Source: Flagellimonas amphidinii
Lineage (GTDB): Bacteria > Bacteroidota > Bacteroidia > Flavobacteriales > Flavobacteriaceae
NCBI RefSeq assembly: GCF_013090115.1
Contig: NZ_JABFNN010000039.1
Span: forward strand, 614,738 to 678,737
Reading direction: 5' to 3'
DNA: 64,000 nucleotides
Position numbers and translations under genes: made by a program. The stretch's first letter is position 1, and each line of letters opens with the position of its first letter. Below the pieces are notes generated by a model that worked only from the letters and a program-made list of their open reading frames with translations, had not been told where the DNA came from and ran no database searches. Of this stretch, positions 36,904 through 45,309 are shown piece after piece.

Positions 36904-37441
36904 AGCTATGTTTTTTTATCAATTCTTGTCTCACTGCTTTTCGTGCTCTGGACAAAGTCACCCTAACCGCTGTGGGTTTCATGTCCAATAATTCACATAT
37001 CTCTTCAAATTCGTATTGTTCCACATCACGGAGCTGTAAAACCATCTTTTGCTGTTCTGGCAGCTCTTCCATAATGCGTTCCATCCACTGAACACTATCT
37101 TCGGCCTCAAGTTGCTTTTGTAAGGATGTGTTTTCATCCGTATAATTGCTGTGCACCAACTTTAGGTTACTGGCCTGTTTGGATTTCAATCTGTCCAAAC
37201 AAAAGTTCTTCGTCATTGTCATGGCAAATGCCTCAACATTTTTGTACTCCTCCATGGACTCATTCTTACTCCATAGTTTCAGCAAAATTTCCTGTGTGGC
37301 GTCTTCTGCTTCCTCCTTGGATACCAACAAACGTTTCGCAAGTCGGTATAGTTTATCCTTGAAGGGCATCACTACATTTAAAAATTCAGCCTGTTTCATT
37401 AGTTGTTTTAGTTGTTGTAGGTCATTTTTAAGGACCTTCAT
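36890..37441 (-). CDS. ECF-type RNA polymerase sigma factor
   Basis: 183 residues from the ATG at 37441 (an in-frame GTG two codons earlier is possible). Region 2 is seen in EEAEDATQEILLKLW and region 4 in QLRDVEQYEFEEICELLDMK. It should direct polymerase to a small regulon that probably includes its own operon. It is followed without a gap by the anti-sigma candidate and three DUF4252 genes, which are likely its targets or effectors. Confidence 0.93.
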   Translation of the reverse strand: MKVLKNDLQQLKQLMKQAEFLNVVMPFKDKLYRLAKRLLVSKEEAEDATQEILLKLWSKNESMEEYKNVEAFAMTMTKNFCLDRLKSKQASNLKLVHSNYTDENTSLQKQLEAEDSVQWMERIMEELPEQQKMVLQLRDVEQYEFEEICELLDMKPTAVRVTLSRARKAVRQELIKKHSYGIG

Positions 37442-37604
37442 TATCACGACGACGCATATCGAAATTTGTTACAAAAAATTTGTATTGTCCTTGAATGTAC
37501 CTATTTTGTACTTCAAAATTGTAAGATTTCAGAAAATTATAGCCTCACTTTTCAATCGTATTATTATTGGAATGGTAATTGAGGAACTTTATTAAAATTC
37601 AGCT

Positions 37605-39077
37605 ATGAAAAAAATCTTCCCCCTACTTCTAGGGCTATCCCTATTGTTTATTTCTTGTAGTAGTGATGACAACGGTATTCAAAATGGAGACACTCCAGAT
37701 CCAACTCCAGATGCAGATGTCACTGTCCAAAATTTTATGTGGCAGGCTATGAACCTTTGGTACTTTTGGCAGGGCGATGTTGATGATTTATCCGACACAC
37801 GTTTTGCCAATGATGAAGAATACACTGAATTCCTTGAAGCTACCACAGACCCTGAAGAATTCTTCTTTGATGTGCTTTTATTTGAGGAGGACCGTTTTAG
37901 TTTCCTTAACGAAGACTATACAGAGTTGGTAAGCAACCTTTCTGGAGTATCCAAAAGCAATGGTTTGGAATTTGGCCTGGTACGTTTTTCCGAAGGAGAT
38001 AATATTTTCGGTTATGTACAATATATAGTACCCAATTCCAATGCCTCAACTGCTGATATTAAAAGAGGGGATATTTTTACAAGGGTTGATGGACAAACGT
38101 TGACCATTAATAATTATAGAGGCCTTCTTTTTGGAGATAATGACACGTATACTTTGGGGTTGGCAGACATCAGTGGAACCACAATAACCGACAATGATAC
38201 TGAAATAAGCCTCACCAAAATAGAAAACCAAGTAGAGGATCCTATTTTGGTTGCTGAAACTTTAGAAATCAACGGAACTAAAATTGCGTATTTGATGTAC
38301 AACCGGTTTTTAAGCAGTTTTAATGAAGACTTGAATGCCGCCTTCGGGCAATTTGTTGCTGATGGCGCAACAGAACTTGTATTGGATATGCGATACAATC
38401 CTGGCGGTTCTGTAAATACTTCCAGACTTTTGGCAAGTATGGTCTATGGAACCAATACCAATGACCTTTACATAAGACAACGTTGGAACAGCAAAATCCA
38501 AGAACAATTGAGCGATGAGCAGTTAGAAGACTATTTTGCCAATTCAACAGGATTAAGTGCCATTAACTCCATGAATCTGAGCAAAGTGTACGTTCTTGCC
38601 ACAGGAAGCTCAGCTTCTGCAAGCGAATTGGTCATGAACGGTTTGGCACCCTATGTGGATGTTGTTCATATCGGAGAAACCACTCGTGGCAAAAATGAAT
38701 TCTCGATTACTTTAGTTGACGACCCAGAAGCATCCTTCATTTATAATAGTGACCGAGAGGATAACATTAATTCGGATAACAGTTGGGGACTACAGCCCTT
38801 GGTAGGGAGAAATGAAAACGCCGACGGTTTTTATGATTATACAAATGGTTTATCCCCAGATATTGTCTTAGAAGAAGATTTAACCAATTTAGGAGTGCTT
38901 GGTGACCCTAGCGAACCACTTTTGGCAAAAGCCATTGAAGAAATTACAGGGGTTTCTAGCAAAAAAGGACTCCAAGAAGTACAAATGGCAGCAAAGGCAT
39001 TCACAAGCTCAAGAGTTCAAACACCTTTGCGAGACAATATGTATCTGGATAAACCCCTAAATATAAAAATCAAATAA
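37605..39077 (+). CDS. S41 family C-terminal processing-type peptidase, lipoprotein
   Basis: 490 residues with lipobox ISCS (Cys18) and an acidic Pro/Asp linker. A PDZ-like domain (about 115-205) precedes the S41 protease domain (about 220-400). The catalytic serine lies in GSSASASEL (334-342), with Lys363 in GETTRGKNEF as the base. DMRYNPGGSV is the family oxyanion region. It should cut protein tails in the envelope; its substrate is unknown. A strong terminator follows. Confidence 0.92.
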   Translation: MKKIFPLLLGLSLLFISCSSDDNGIQNGDTPDPTPDADVTVQNFMWQAMNLWYFWQGDVDDLSDTRFANDEEYTEFLEATTDPEEFFFDVLLFEEDRFSFLNEDYTELVSNLSGVSKSNGLEFGLVRFSEGDNIFGYVQYIVPNSNASTADIKRGDIFTRVDGQTLTINNYRGLLFGDNDTYTLGLADISGTTITDNDTEISLTKIENQVEDPILVAETLEINGTKIAYLMYNRFLSSFNEDLNAAFGQFVADGATELVLDMRYNPGGSVNTSRLLASMVYGTNTNDLYIRQRWNSKIQEQLSDEQLEDYFANSTGLSAINSMNLSKVYVLATGSSASASELVMNGLAPYVDVVHIGETTRGKNEFSITLVDDPEASFIYNSDREDNINSDNSWGLQPLVGRNENADGFYDYTNGLSPDIVLEEDLTNLGVLGDPSEPLLAKAIEEITGVSSKKGLQEVQMAAKAFTSSRVQTPLRDNMYLDKPLNIKIK

Positions 39078-39079
39078 AA

Positions 39080-39104
39080 AAAAGCGGCCTATCGGCCGCT
39101 TTTT
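39080..39104. terminator. bidirectional terminator between the S41 peptidase and the B12 operon
   Basis: GCGGCC (39084-39089) and GGCCGC (39094-39099) form a GC-rich stem with loop TATC, extended by A-T pairs on both sides. A T-run follows on the plus strand and also on the minus strand, so it can end both converging transcripts. Confidence 0.9.
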
Positions 39105-39123
39105 CGTTAGAATGACTCATGTA

Positions 39124-40062
39124 CTAACGTACTTTCCTCTTCATTTTCAGGTGCAAATATTTTCCCGAGAGATATTCGGGAATTTTAATGATTTCAGGGT
39201 GAAAAAGGCCTGCCAATAATTCAATGCCATTTACCAAAGTATTTGCGGATGATTGGGTGAACATGTCAAAATCTGCAATGAACACTGCGTCATTCTGTAC
39301 AGCTTTAAGATTTTTCCATCCCTCTTTTTCGCGCAATATGTGTAACTCTTCCAAGGTGCGCTCCACTGTGAATCCACATGGAGCAATCACCAAAACTTCG
39401 GGGTCATATTTTATGATTTTATCCCAACGGGTCACAATACTATCCCCAGATGGATTGGAAAGCATATCCACACCACCCGCATAGGCTATTTGGTGAGGTA
39501 TCCAGTGTCCACAATTGAAAATAGGGTCCATCCATTCCAAAAGCATGACCCTTTTGGGCAATGCCTTGGAAACTCTTAATTTATCAATGATGAGGTCTAT
39601 CCTTTTACGTAATCCATCCAAATATAGGTAAGCGGCTTCCTCTTTACCCAATGCCTTGGCAATAGTTACCGCAGATTCAAAAACATCATCCAAAGACTCA
39701 GGACTTATGGATATCAATTGGGGTTGTTTATCCAAGTTGGCCACAGCAGCCGCCGTACATGCGGTATCTATCTGGCAGATATCGCACATATCTTGGGTAA
39801 AAATGATATCTGGTGCTATCTCCTCCAAAAGTGGTTCATCCACATAATACAAATCCTTTCCTTGATGTTTACTAGCAGAGAAAAGGGCATCAATCTCTAT
39901 ACTGGAAAGGTTTTTACCCTCCAGAATACAACGCACCACAGGTTTTTTCTCTTTCAAAGCCTGTTCTGGGCATTCAAAAGTGACGCCATGCAAATGCCCA
40001 TCCAATCCCATGTCGTAAAGCATTTGGGTGACAGCAGGCAAAAAAGAACAGACCTTTAACAT
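39124..40062 (-). CDS. BtuF-like corrinoid-binding protein without a signal peptide
   Basis: 312 residues of the periplasmic-binding-protein fold (Peripla_BP_2) in the cobalamin branch: SFLPAVTQMLYDMGLDGHL at the start, LEEIAPDIIFTQDMCDIC near residue 90, and CGHWIPHQIAYAGGVDML near 190. It begins directly with the first strand of the fold, with no signal peptide or lipobox, so it is predicted to stay in the cytoplasm. A cysteine group (CDICQIDTAC) lies in the first lobe. It follows btuB by 16 nt under the cobalamin riboswitch. A role in corrinoid handling is inferred from context. Confidence 0.82.
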   Translation of the reverse strand: MLKVCSFLPAVTQMLYDMGLDGHLHGVTFECPEQALKEKKPVVRCILEGKNLSSIEIDALFSASKHQGKDLYYVDEPLLEEIAPDIIFTQDMCDICQIDTACTAAAVANLDKQPQLISISPESLDDVFESAVTIAKALGKEEAAYLYLDGLRKRIDLIIDKLRVSKALPKRVMLLEWMDPIFNCGHWIPHQIAYAGGVDMLSNPSGDSIVTRWDKIIKYDPEVLVIAPCGFTVERTLEELHILREKEGWKNLKAVQNDAVFIADFDMFTQSSANTLVNGIELLAGLFHPEIIKIPEYLSGKYLHLKMKRKVR

Positions 40063-40078
40063 AAATCAAATTATAGGA

Positions 40079-41935
40079 TTAAAGGGTAAGATTGAACCCC
40101 GCACTAATATTTCTTCCCCTAGTGGTGAAACCAATAACCTCCACAAATTCTTCATTCAATACATTGTTGGCATTGATAAAGAACTTAAAATTGTGGCAAA
40201 GTTGATGTTCTGCATACAAATTGACCAACGAAAAAGGCTCCAAAGCAACATCCATAAATGTGCTAAAATCCGTATCAAATCGGTCTCCGGTATATTGGTA
40301 GGTCAGCGAAGCATTGGTTTTCTCCGAAAATGCATAGGCCAAGGAAGCATTTACCTTGTGTTTTGGGATGCGGATGGCGTTATCCCCTTTTCGCTCCGTA
40401 TAGGTGTAATTCAATCCAAAATTCAGCGCATCAAGAGGGTTCCATTCAATTTCCGTTTCCACGCCACTTGCATCAATTTCATCAGAAATGTTAATACTGA
40501 TAAAATTTTGATCAAAACCAATCCTATTTTTTTCGTTTCTGGTAAAATATAAGGCACTGATTCGCAGCTTATCATTTACTGCATATTCAACACCCCCTTC
40601 AATTGTAGTATTCTCCTCAGGATCCAGATTTTCATTGCCAAAACTGCCGAACAATTGGGTTAGATTGGGTGTAATGTAGGAGGTGGCATAAGATCCTAAA
40701 AATTTTACATAGCCTTCGGACAATGGAAAAGTATAGGATGGATTCAAATTATAGACCAAATGGTTGCCATATTCGGAATGTGTATTCAAACGAGCTCCGG
40801 CATTAAGATTCAAGCCAAACCCCGAAACATAGACCACATTGGCATAAGGGTCTAAGATTGTAAATTCCTCTTCATTGGTAAAAACCGCTTTGTCCGTTAG
40901 ATAATCAACTCCTAAAACGGTGTACAACTTATCCGCAAAAGTGTATTTATTGTAAGCGTTGATAGTCAAATTCTTTCCATCAGAAATACTTTCGCCAAAG
41001 GTGGACCTAGAATCAGTTTCATAATCTGAATAAGCGGCATTGATATGGGTTTCCCCTTTACCGTATTTATATGTTGAAGATAATCCCACTCGTTGCTGGT
41101 CCACTAAAGTGCGATTGGGGGCTTCTGCCAAGGATGCATCAAATTCTGTATCATATTTGGTTTGATTACCATAAATGGTAAAATCAAAATTTTCCGAAAA
41201 CTGATACCCTAATTTAACCATAGTACTGAATTGAGAGAAATCGTCCTCTTCATTTTCAGGCGTAACCGCTGCCGACATTCCATTGGAATACCTATTTGAA
41301 AAAGCAACACTGTACTTAAACCTGTTCAGTGTGCCACTCACATTGGCACTGTTGGTAAAACTGGCTAGATTATAGTTTTGGTCATCAGCCGTTTGATTGG
41401 TTCCGAAAGTGGATTGGAAATTTCCAGCGATCTCCTTTGTAGCGCTTTTTTTCGTGGTGATGTTGATTACAGCAGTAGCTGCATTGGTTCCATACAAGGT
41501 ACTTGCTGCACCTTTTATGATTTCTATGGATTCAACTTGTGTTGTTGACAAAAGTCTAAGGTCGTACTCGGCAGAAAATGAAGAGGGGTCCGCCACTCGC
41601 ACACCATCAATCAGAATCAACACTTGTCTTCCTCTACCGCCACGGGCAAAAACACCAAACACAGCACCATCCCTGCCTCGGCTTCCAGTAATTTCAAGGC
41701 CACTTTTCGTATTGATGATTTCTGGAATGGTCTTCCCTTGATTTTTTTCCAGCTCTTCAGCCGAAATTTTAATGACGGTTTTACCCGAATTTTCACGTTT
41801 CAGAGCAAACCTTGAGTCACTCACCACAACTTCATCAAGTTGTTGGATTTGAGTTGAATCTTGTTGTATTTCTTGCGCAACAAGTCCCTTTACCGCCAAA
41901 ACAGCGGCACATGTCCATAAATAATTTTTGTTCAT
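40079..41935 (-). CDS. btuB: BtuB-like TonB-dependent vitamin B12 receptor
   Basis: 618 residues, the size of E. coli BtuB: signal peptide (about 1-20, LVAQE), plug domain (about 35-150, with GKTVIKISAEELEKNQGKTI and YGTNAATAVINITTKKS) and a 22-strand barrel. The last residues NISAGFNLTL end the barrel. The cobalamin riboswitch upstream on the same strand makes corrinoid the likely ligand. The next gene encodes a BtuF-like protein. Confidence 0.93.
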   Translation of the reverse strand: MNKNYLWTCAAVLAVKGLVAQEIQQDSTQIQQLDEVVVSDSRFALKRENSGKTVIKISAEELEKNQGKTIPEIINTKSGLEITGSRGRDGAVFGVFARGGRGRQVLILIDGVRVADPSSFSAEYDLRLLSTTQVESIEIIKGAASTLYGTNAATAVINITTKKSATKEIAGNFQSTFGTNQTADDQNYNLASFTNSANVSGTLNRFKYSVAFSNRYSNGMSAAVTPENEEDDFSQFSTMVKLGYQFSENFDFTIYGNQTKYDTEFDASLAEAPNRTLVDQQRVGLSSTYKYGKGETHINAAYSDYETDSRSTFGESISDGKNLTINAYNKYTFADKLYTVLGVDYLTDKAVFTNEEEFTILDPYANVVYVSGFGLNLNAGARLNTHSEYGNHLVYNLNPSYTFPLSEGYVKFLGSYATSYITPNLTQLFGSFGNENLDPEENTTIEGGVEYAVNDKLRISALYFTRNEKNRIGFDQNFISINISDEIDASGVETEIEWNPLDALNFGLNYTYTERKGDNAIRIPKHKVNASLAYAFSEKTNASLTYQYTGDRFDTDFSTFMDVALEPFSLVNLYAEHQLCHNFKFFINANNVLNEEFVEVIGFTTRGRNISAGFNLTL

Positions 41936-41938
41936 TTC

Positions 41939-42004
41939 GTTTACGAGAATAAACGGGAGAATAGTATGATACCCATACGTAAACTTTTATCCCGAAAGTT
42001 TTAC
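41939..42004 (-). promoter_or_regulatory. candidate expression platform of the cobalamin riboswitch
   Basis: On the minus strand a segment read from 41987 to 41978 can pair with an upstream partner (AAAGTTT at 41995-42001 on the plus strand, 7 bp with a 7-nt loop, extendable with one bulge). Its CGTAAAC part (41978-41984, plus strand) can instead pair with GTTTACG at 41939-41945, just 3 bases before the btuB ATG. The two hairpins share bases and exclude each other. The second would cover the ribosome-entry region. Control at translation is therefore plausible; no U-tract is present. Confidence 0.5.
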
Positions 42005-42022
42005 ACTATTTGTTTTGAATTT

Positions 42023-42205
42023 GGCAGGTATCCTGACTTGTTCAATGTTGCTTAACCTTCCCATCCAATTTTGGACAGTGGTTTACGAAGAAGCAACATT
42101 CCCATTCTAGGGATGCCAAACATAGTTTGGCAGTAACTTACAGTTGCGGGAACAGTTCCGGATTTACACCGGATTCCCTTTTAATCACACGAGCCAACGC
42201 ATGAA
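42023..42205 (-). ncRNA. cobalamin riboswitch controlling btuB
   Basis: The reverse complement shows the conserved cobalamin aptamer blocks in order: the GGGAATCCGGTG and AATCCGGAACTG segments with CCCGCAACTG (the B12 box), then CCACTG with GGATGGGAAGG, and the 3' closing GTCAGGATACCTGCC. It reads on the minus strand and ends 87 nt before the btuB ATG. With bound cobalamin such elements lower expression of uptake genes. Divergent gene 42281 is on the other strand and is not under this element. Confidence 0.95.
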
Positions 42206-42247
42206 CCTAAATTCAGCGCGAAAGTAATGATTCTGTTTAATCTTTTT

Positions 42248-42275
42248 TTGTAAAAATTAAATAATCTTACTTTTG
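42248..42275 (+). promoter_or_regulatory. promoter of the plus-strand corrinoid ABC transporter genes, near-leaderless
   Basis: TTG (42248-42250) is followed 17 nt later by TACTTTTG (42268-42275), a full match to the Bacteroidota consensus. Transcription should begin near 42279, two bases before the ATG at 42281. Confidence 0.6.
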
Positions 42276-42280
42276 GTCCT

Positions 42281-43438
42281 ATGACAACAAATCAACTTAA
42301 AACACTTGTTTTTGCAATATTTTTGTTCGTTTCTCTTGTAGCGTGTGGAGAAAAAAAGAAGCCTTTACCCGTTGAACATACCACAACCAAATCTCCAATT
42401 GAGCATGCCAAGGGTTTTACTATTGAAAAAAATGGTGATATCACAATCATTGAGGTCAATTCAGCTTGGCCAGGAGCGGCAACCACCTTTAAATACGCTC
42501 TGGTGCCTAGGGAGAAATTGGCTTCCATTACGCTTCCAAGAGACGCTTATGATGCCATCATTGCCACTCCTTTGGAACGCATAGTTGTCACTTCCACTAC
42601 ACATATTCCATCTTTGGAGGCCTTGGGCGTATTAAATTCCATGGTGGGTTTTCCCAATACGGACCTTATTTCCTCAACTAAAGCAAGACAGTTGGTAAAT
42701 GATGGAGAAATCAAAGAATTGGGTTCCAACGAGAGCATGAATACAGAAATTGTGCTAGAGCTAAATCCTGAGCTCATTATGGGATTTGGAATAAACGACA
42801 CCAATAAAGCCTATGCAACCATCAAACAATCTGGTATTTCAGTGGTCTATAATGGGGATTGGGTGGAACAGACCCCATTGGGCAAGGCAGAATGGATTAA
42901 GTTTTTTGCTCCTTTCTTCAACAAAGAAGTAGAGGCAGACAGCATTTTTTCAACAATCGAAACATCATATACAGCTGCAAAAAAATTAGCCCAAAATGCA
43001 AAAGAACAACCCACAGTGCTAACAGGCGGACTATATAAAGATGTATGGTACATTTCTGGTGGAAAAAGTTGGATGGCGCAGTTTTTAAAGGATGCCAATG
43101 CCAAATATATTTGGTCAGAAACCAGTGAAACTGGAAGCATTGGTTTAAGTTTGGAAGCTGTTTTGGGAAAGGCACAACACGCAGATTTTTGGCTGAATCC
43201 ATCCATGCACAGATCTTATGAAGAATTGGGCAATGTGAATGCTCACCACAAACAGTTTGAAGCATTCAAAAACAGAAAAATCTATTCCAACAATATCAAA
43301 GCCGGAGCAACTGGTGGGCTTCTTTTTTATGAATTGGCACCGCAGAGACCTGATTTGGTGCTCAAAGACCTAATCTCAGTTTTACATCCTGAACTTTTGC
43401 CTGATTATGAACCTCATTTTATGATGCCCCTGCAATAA
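42281..43438 (+). CDS. btuF: BtuF-like ABC transporter substrate-binding lipoprotein
   Basis: 385 residues with lipobox VACG (Cys22). A linker and a small N-terminal insertion (about 45-90) precede the Peripla_BP_2 fold, with PLERIVVTSTTHIPSLEALG and ELNPELIMGFG typical of the family. The end YELAPQRPDLVLKDLISVLH is the usual C-terminal helix. It is followed with no gap by a BtuC-like permease. Corrinoid is the likely ligand given the btuB riboswitch next door, but haem or a siderophore cannot be excluded. Confidence 0.88.
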   Translation: MTTNQLKTLVFAIFLFVSLVACGEKKKPLPVEHTTTKSPIEHAKGFTIEKNGDITIIEVNSAWPGAATTFKYALVPREKLASITLPRDAYDAIIATPLERIVVTSTTHIPSLEALGVLNSMVGFPNTDLISSTKARQLVNDGEIKELGSNESMNTEIVLELNPELIMGFGINDTNKAYATIKQSGISVVYNGDWVEQTPLGKAEWIKFFAPFFNKEVEADSIFSTIETSYTAAKKLAQNAKEQPTVLTGGLYKDVWYISGGKSWMAQFLKDANAKYIWSETSETGSIGLSLEAVLGKAQHADFWLNPSMHRSYEELGNVNAHHKQFEAFKNRKIYSNNIKAGATGGLLFYELAPQRPDLVLKDLISVLHPELLPDYEPHFMMPLQ

Positions 43439-44470
43439 ATGTATCCATCAGCGTCATATCGCATCTCATTTGTGTTGATTTTCATCGCACTGTGCCTTGC
43501 ATGGTTATTGAATATTGGCTCAGGCTCTGTTTCCATCCCCTTCACGGACATGTTCAGCATTTTGTTCGGAAATGAAGCTGCGTCGGACTCATGGCGGTAT
43601 ATCATCTGGGACTATCGTATTCCAAAAGCGTTTACTTCCATTTTAGTGGGCGGGGGACTTGCCTTGAGCGGACTTTTAATGCAAACTTTGTTCAAAAACC
43701 CCTTGGCAGGCCCTTTTGTGCTGGGAATTAGTTCTGGAGCAAGCTTGGGTGCAGCTTTGTTGCTGATGGGAGCTACTTTATTTACAGGATTGACTTCCTT
43801 TTCCTTTCTGGGCAGTGTAAGTTTGGCCATTGCGGCAAGTATTGGAAGTTTTCTTGTTTTGCTGGTTGTAATCGTGGTAGCCCAAAGAATTAAGGATACC
43901 ATGGCCCTTTTGATCATCGGATTGATGTTTGGCAGCATCACATCTGCCTTGGTCAGTGTACTCGCCTATTTTTCAAGTGCGGAGAACTTACAACGGTTTA
44001 TTTTTTGGTCCTTCGGAAGTGTGGGCAACCTCTCTATGCACCAAGTATCACTTTTAGGTGGAATTGTTTTGATCGGTGTCTTACTGAGTGTGCTATCCAT
44101 CAAATCCCTAAATGCCTATCTCTTGGGAGAAAATTATGCGCAAAGTCTTGGCGTATCCCTGAAAAAGTCGAGGTACACTATAATTATTGCCACAGGTTTG
44201 TTGGCAGGAGGAATTACCGCCTTTGCAGGCCCCATTGCTTTTGTAGGGTTGGCAGTTCCACATTTAACCCGACAACTGTTTGACACCATGGAGCACCGTA
44301 TCCTTATTCCAGCGGTTTTTTTATATGGTGCCATTTTGATGTTGTTGTGCGACACCTTGGCTCAATTACCCAATTCGGCAAACATCTTGCCCATTAATGT
44401 GATTACCTCCTTGGTTGGAGCACCCGTAGTAATTTGGCTGTTGGTGAGAAAACGCAAAATAATGTTTTGA
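43439..44470 (+). CDS. btuC: BtuC/FecCD family ABC transporter permease
   Basis: 343 residues with about ten membrane helices. Family signatures: WRYIIWDYRIPKAFTSILVG near the N-terminus, LQRFIFWSFGSVGN, and the cytoplasmic coupling motif GPIAFVGLAVPHLTRQLF. Starts at the base after the BtuF stop and its own stop overlaps the ATPase start, so the three genes are one operon. Confidence 0.93.
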   Translation: MYPSASYRISFVLIFIALCLAWLLNIGSGSVSIPFTDMFSILFGNEAASDSWRYIIWDYRIPKAFTSILVGGGLALSGLLMQTLFKNPLAGPFVLGISSGASLGAALLLMGATLFTGLTSFSFLGSVSLAIAASIGSFLVLLVVIVVAQRIKDTMALLIIGLMFGSITSALVSVLAYFSSAENLQRFIFWSFGSVGNLSMHQVSLLGGIVLIGVLLSVLSIKSLNAYLLGENYAQSLGVSLKKSRYTIIIATGLLAGGITAFAGPIAFVGLAVPHLTRQLFDTMEHRILIPAVFLYGAILMLLCDTLAQLPNSANILPINVITSLVGAPVVIWLLVRKRKIMF

Positions 44471-45249
44471 TGCAGCATCCAATGAAACATATTCTAAAAG
44501 TGGAAAATTTGGCCATTGGTTACAAATCAAAAGCCGTTGCCCAACATATCAATTTTTCCTTGGAACCTGGAGTACTTTGTGGCATTGTGGGCGTAAATGG
44601 TATTGGAAAATCCACTTTATTGCGAACATTGGCAGGATTTCAGCCCAAATTGGAGGGATCTATTGAAATTCAGCATAAAAAACTGGAAGAACTTGTGCAA
44701 AACCTGCTCGCCAAACAACTGAGTGTAGTGTTGACGGAACAACCGGCTTCCAAAAATTTGACCGTACAAGAATTGATAACCCTCGGTCGTCAACCGCATA
44801 CCAATTGGCTGGGTTCTTTGACCCATCAAGATAAAAAGTTTATCCAAGAAAGTCTCTCAACATTTATGTTGCAAGACTTACGAGAACGTAAATGTTACGA
44901 ACTTAGCGATGGTCAATTGCAACGCGTTTTTATTGCAAGGGCCATGGCTCAAGATACATCCATAATTCTATTGGATGAGCCTACGACCCATCTGGATCTG
45001 TATCATAAAGTTCAAATTTTAAGGTTATTGCAAGAACTGGCGCATCAACAACAAAAAACCATACTATTCACCACCCACGAAATTGATTTGGCCATACAGC
45101 TTTGCGACAAAATGTTACTATTGAATGGCACCGACAATCCTTTTGGAGAACCTTGTGAATTGATCGAGCAAAAACATTTTGAACGCCTATTTCCTTCAGA
45201 AATGGTAAAGTTTGACCCTAAAACCGGCTCTTTTAAGGTGAATAAGTAA
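44470..45249 (+). CDS. btuD: BtuD-like ABC transporter ATP-binding protein
   Basis: 259 residues from the ATG at 44470, which shares one base with the permease TGA (ATGA-type coupling); a longer upstream extension is rejected. Walker A GVNGIGKST (41-49), signature LSDGQ (145-149), Walker B LLDEP (167-171) and the H-loop TTHE are present. It powers the BtuC-like permease. Confidence 0.94.
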   Translation: MQHPMKHILKVENLAIGYKSKAVAQHINFSLEPGVLCGIVGVNGIGKSTLLRTLAGFQPKLEGSIEIQHKKLEELVQNLLAKQLSVVLTEQPASKNLTVQELITLGRQPHTNWLGSLTHQDKKFIQESLSTFMLQDLRERKCYELSDGQLQRVFIARAMAQDTSIILLDEPTTHLDLYHKVQILRLLQELAHQQQKTILFTTHEIDLAIQLCDKMLLLNGTDNPFGEPCELIEQKHFERLFPSEMVKFDPKTGSFKVNK

Positions 45250-45309
45250 GTTGATTTTCCATTCTGCCATCAACAGGAATCGTTTATCTTTATCCGAAGA
45301 AATCATTAC

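Noticed and set aside
40028..40552. 174-codon plus-strand frame over the btuB 3' end
   Set aside because: Entirely antisense to a well-supported barrel gene and its neighbour; no domain.
42205..42280. Riboswitch control of the plus-strand btuF operon
   Set aside because: The aptamer reads only on the minus strand, and the plus-strand promoter lies downstream of it with almost no leader.
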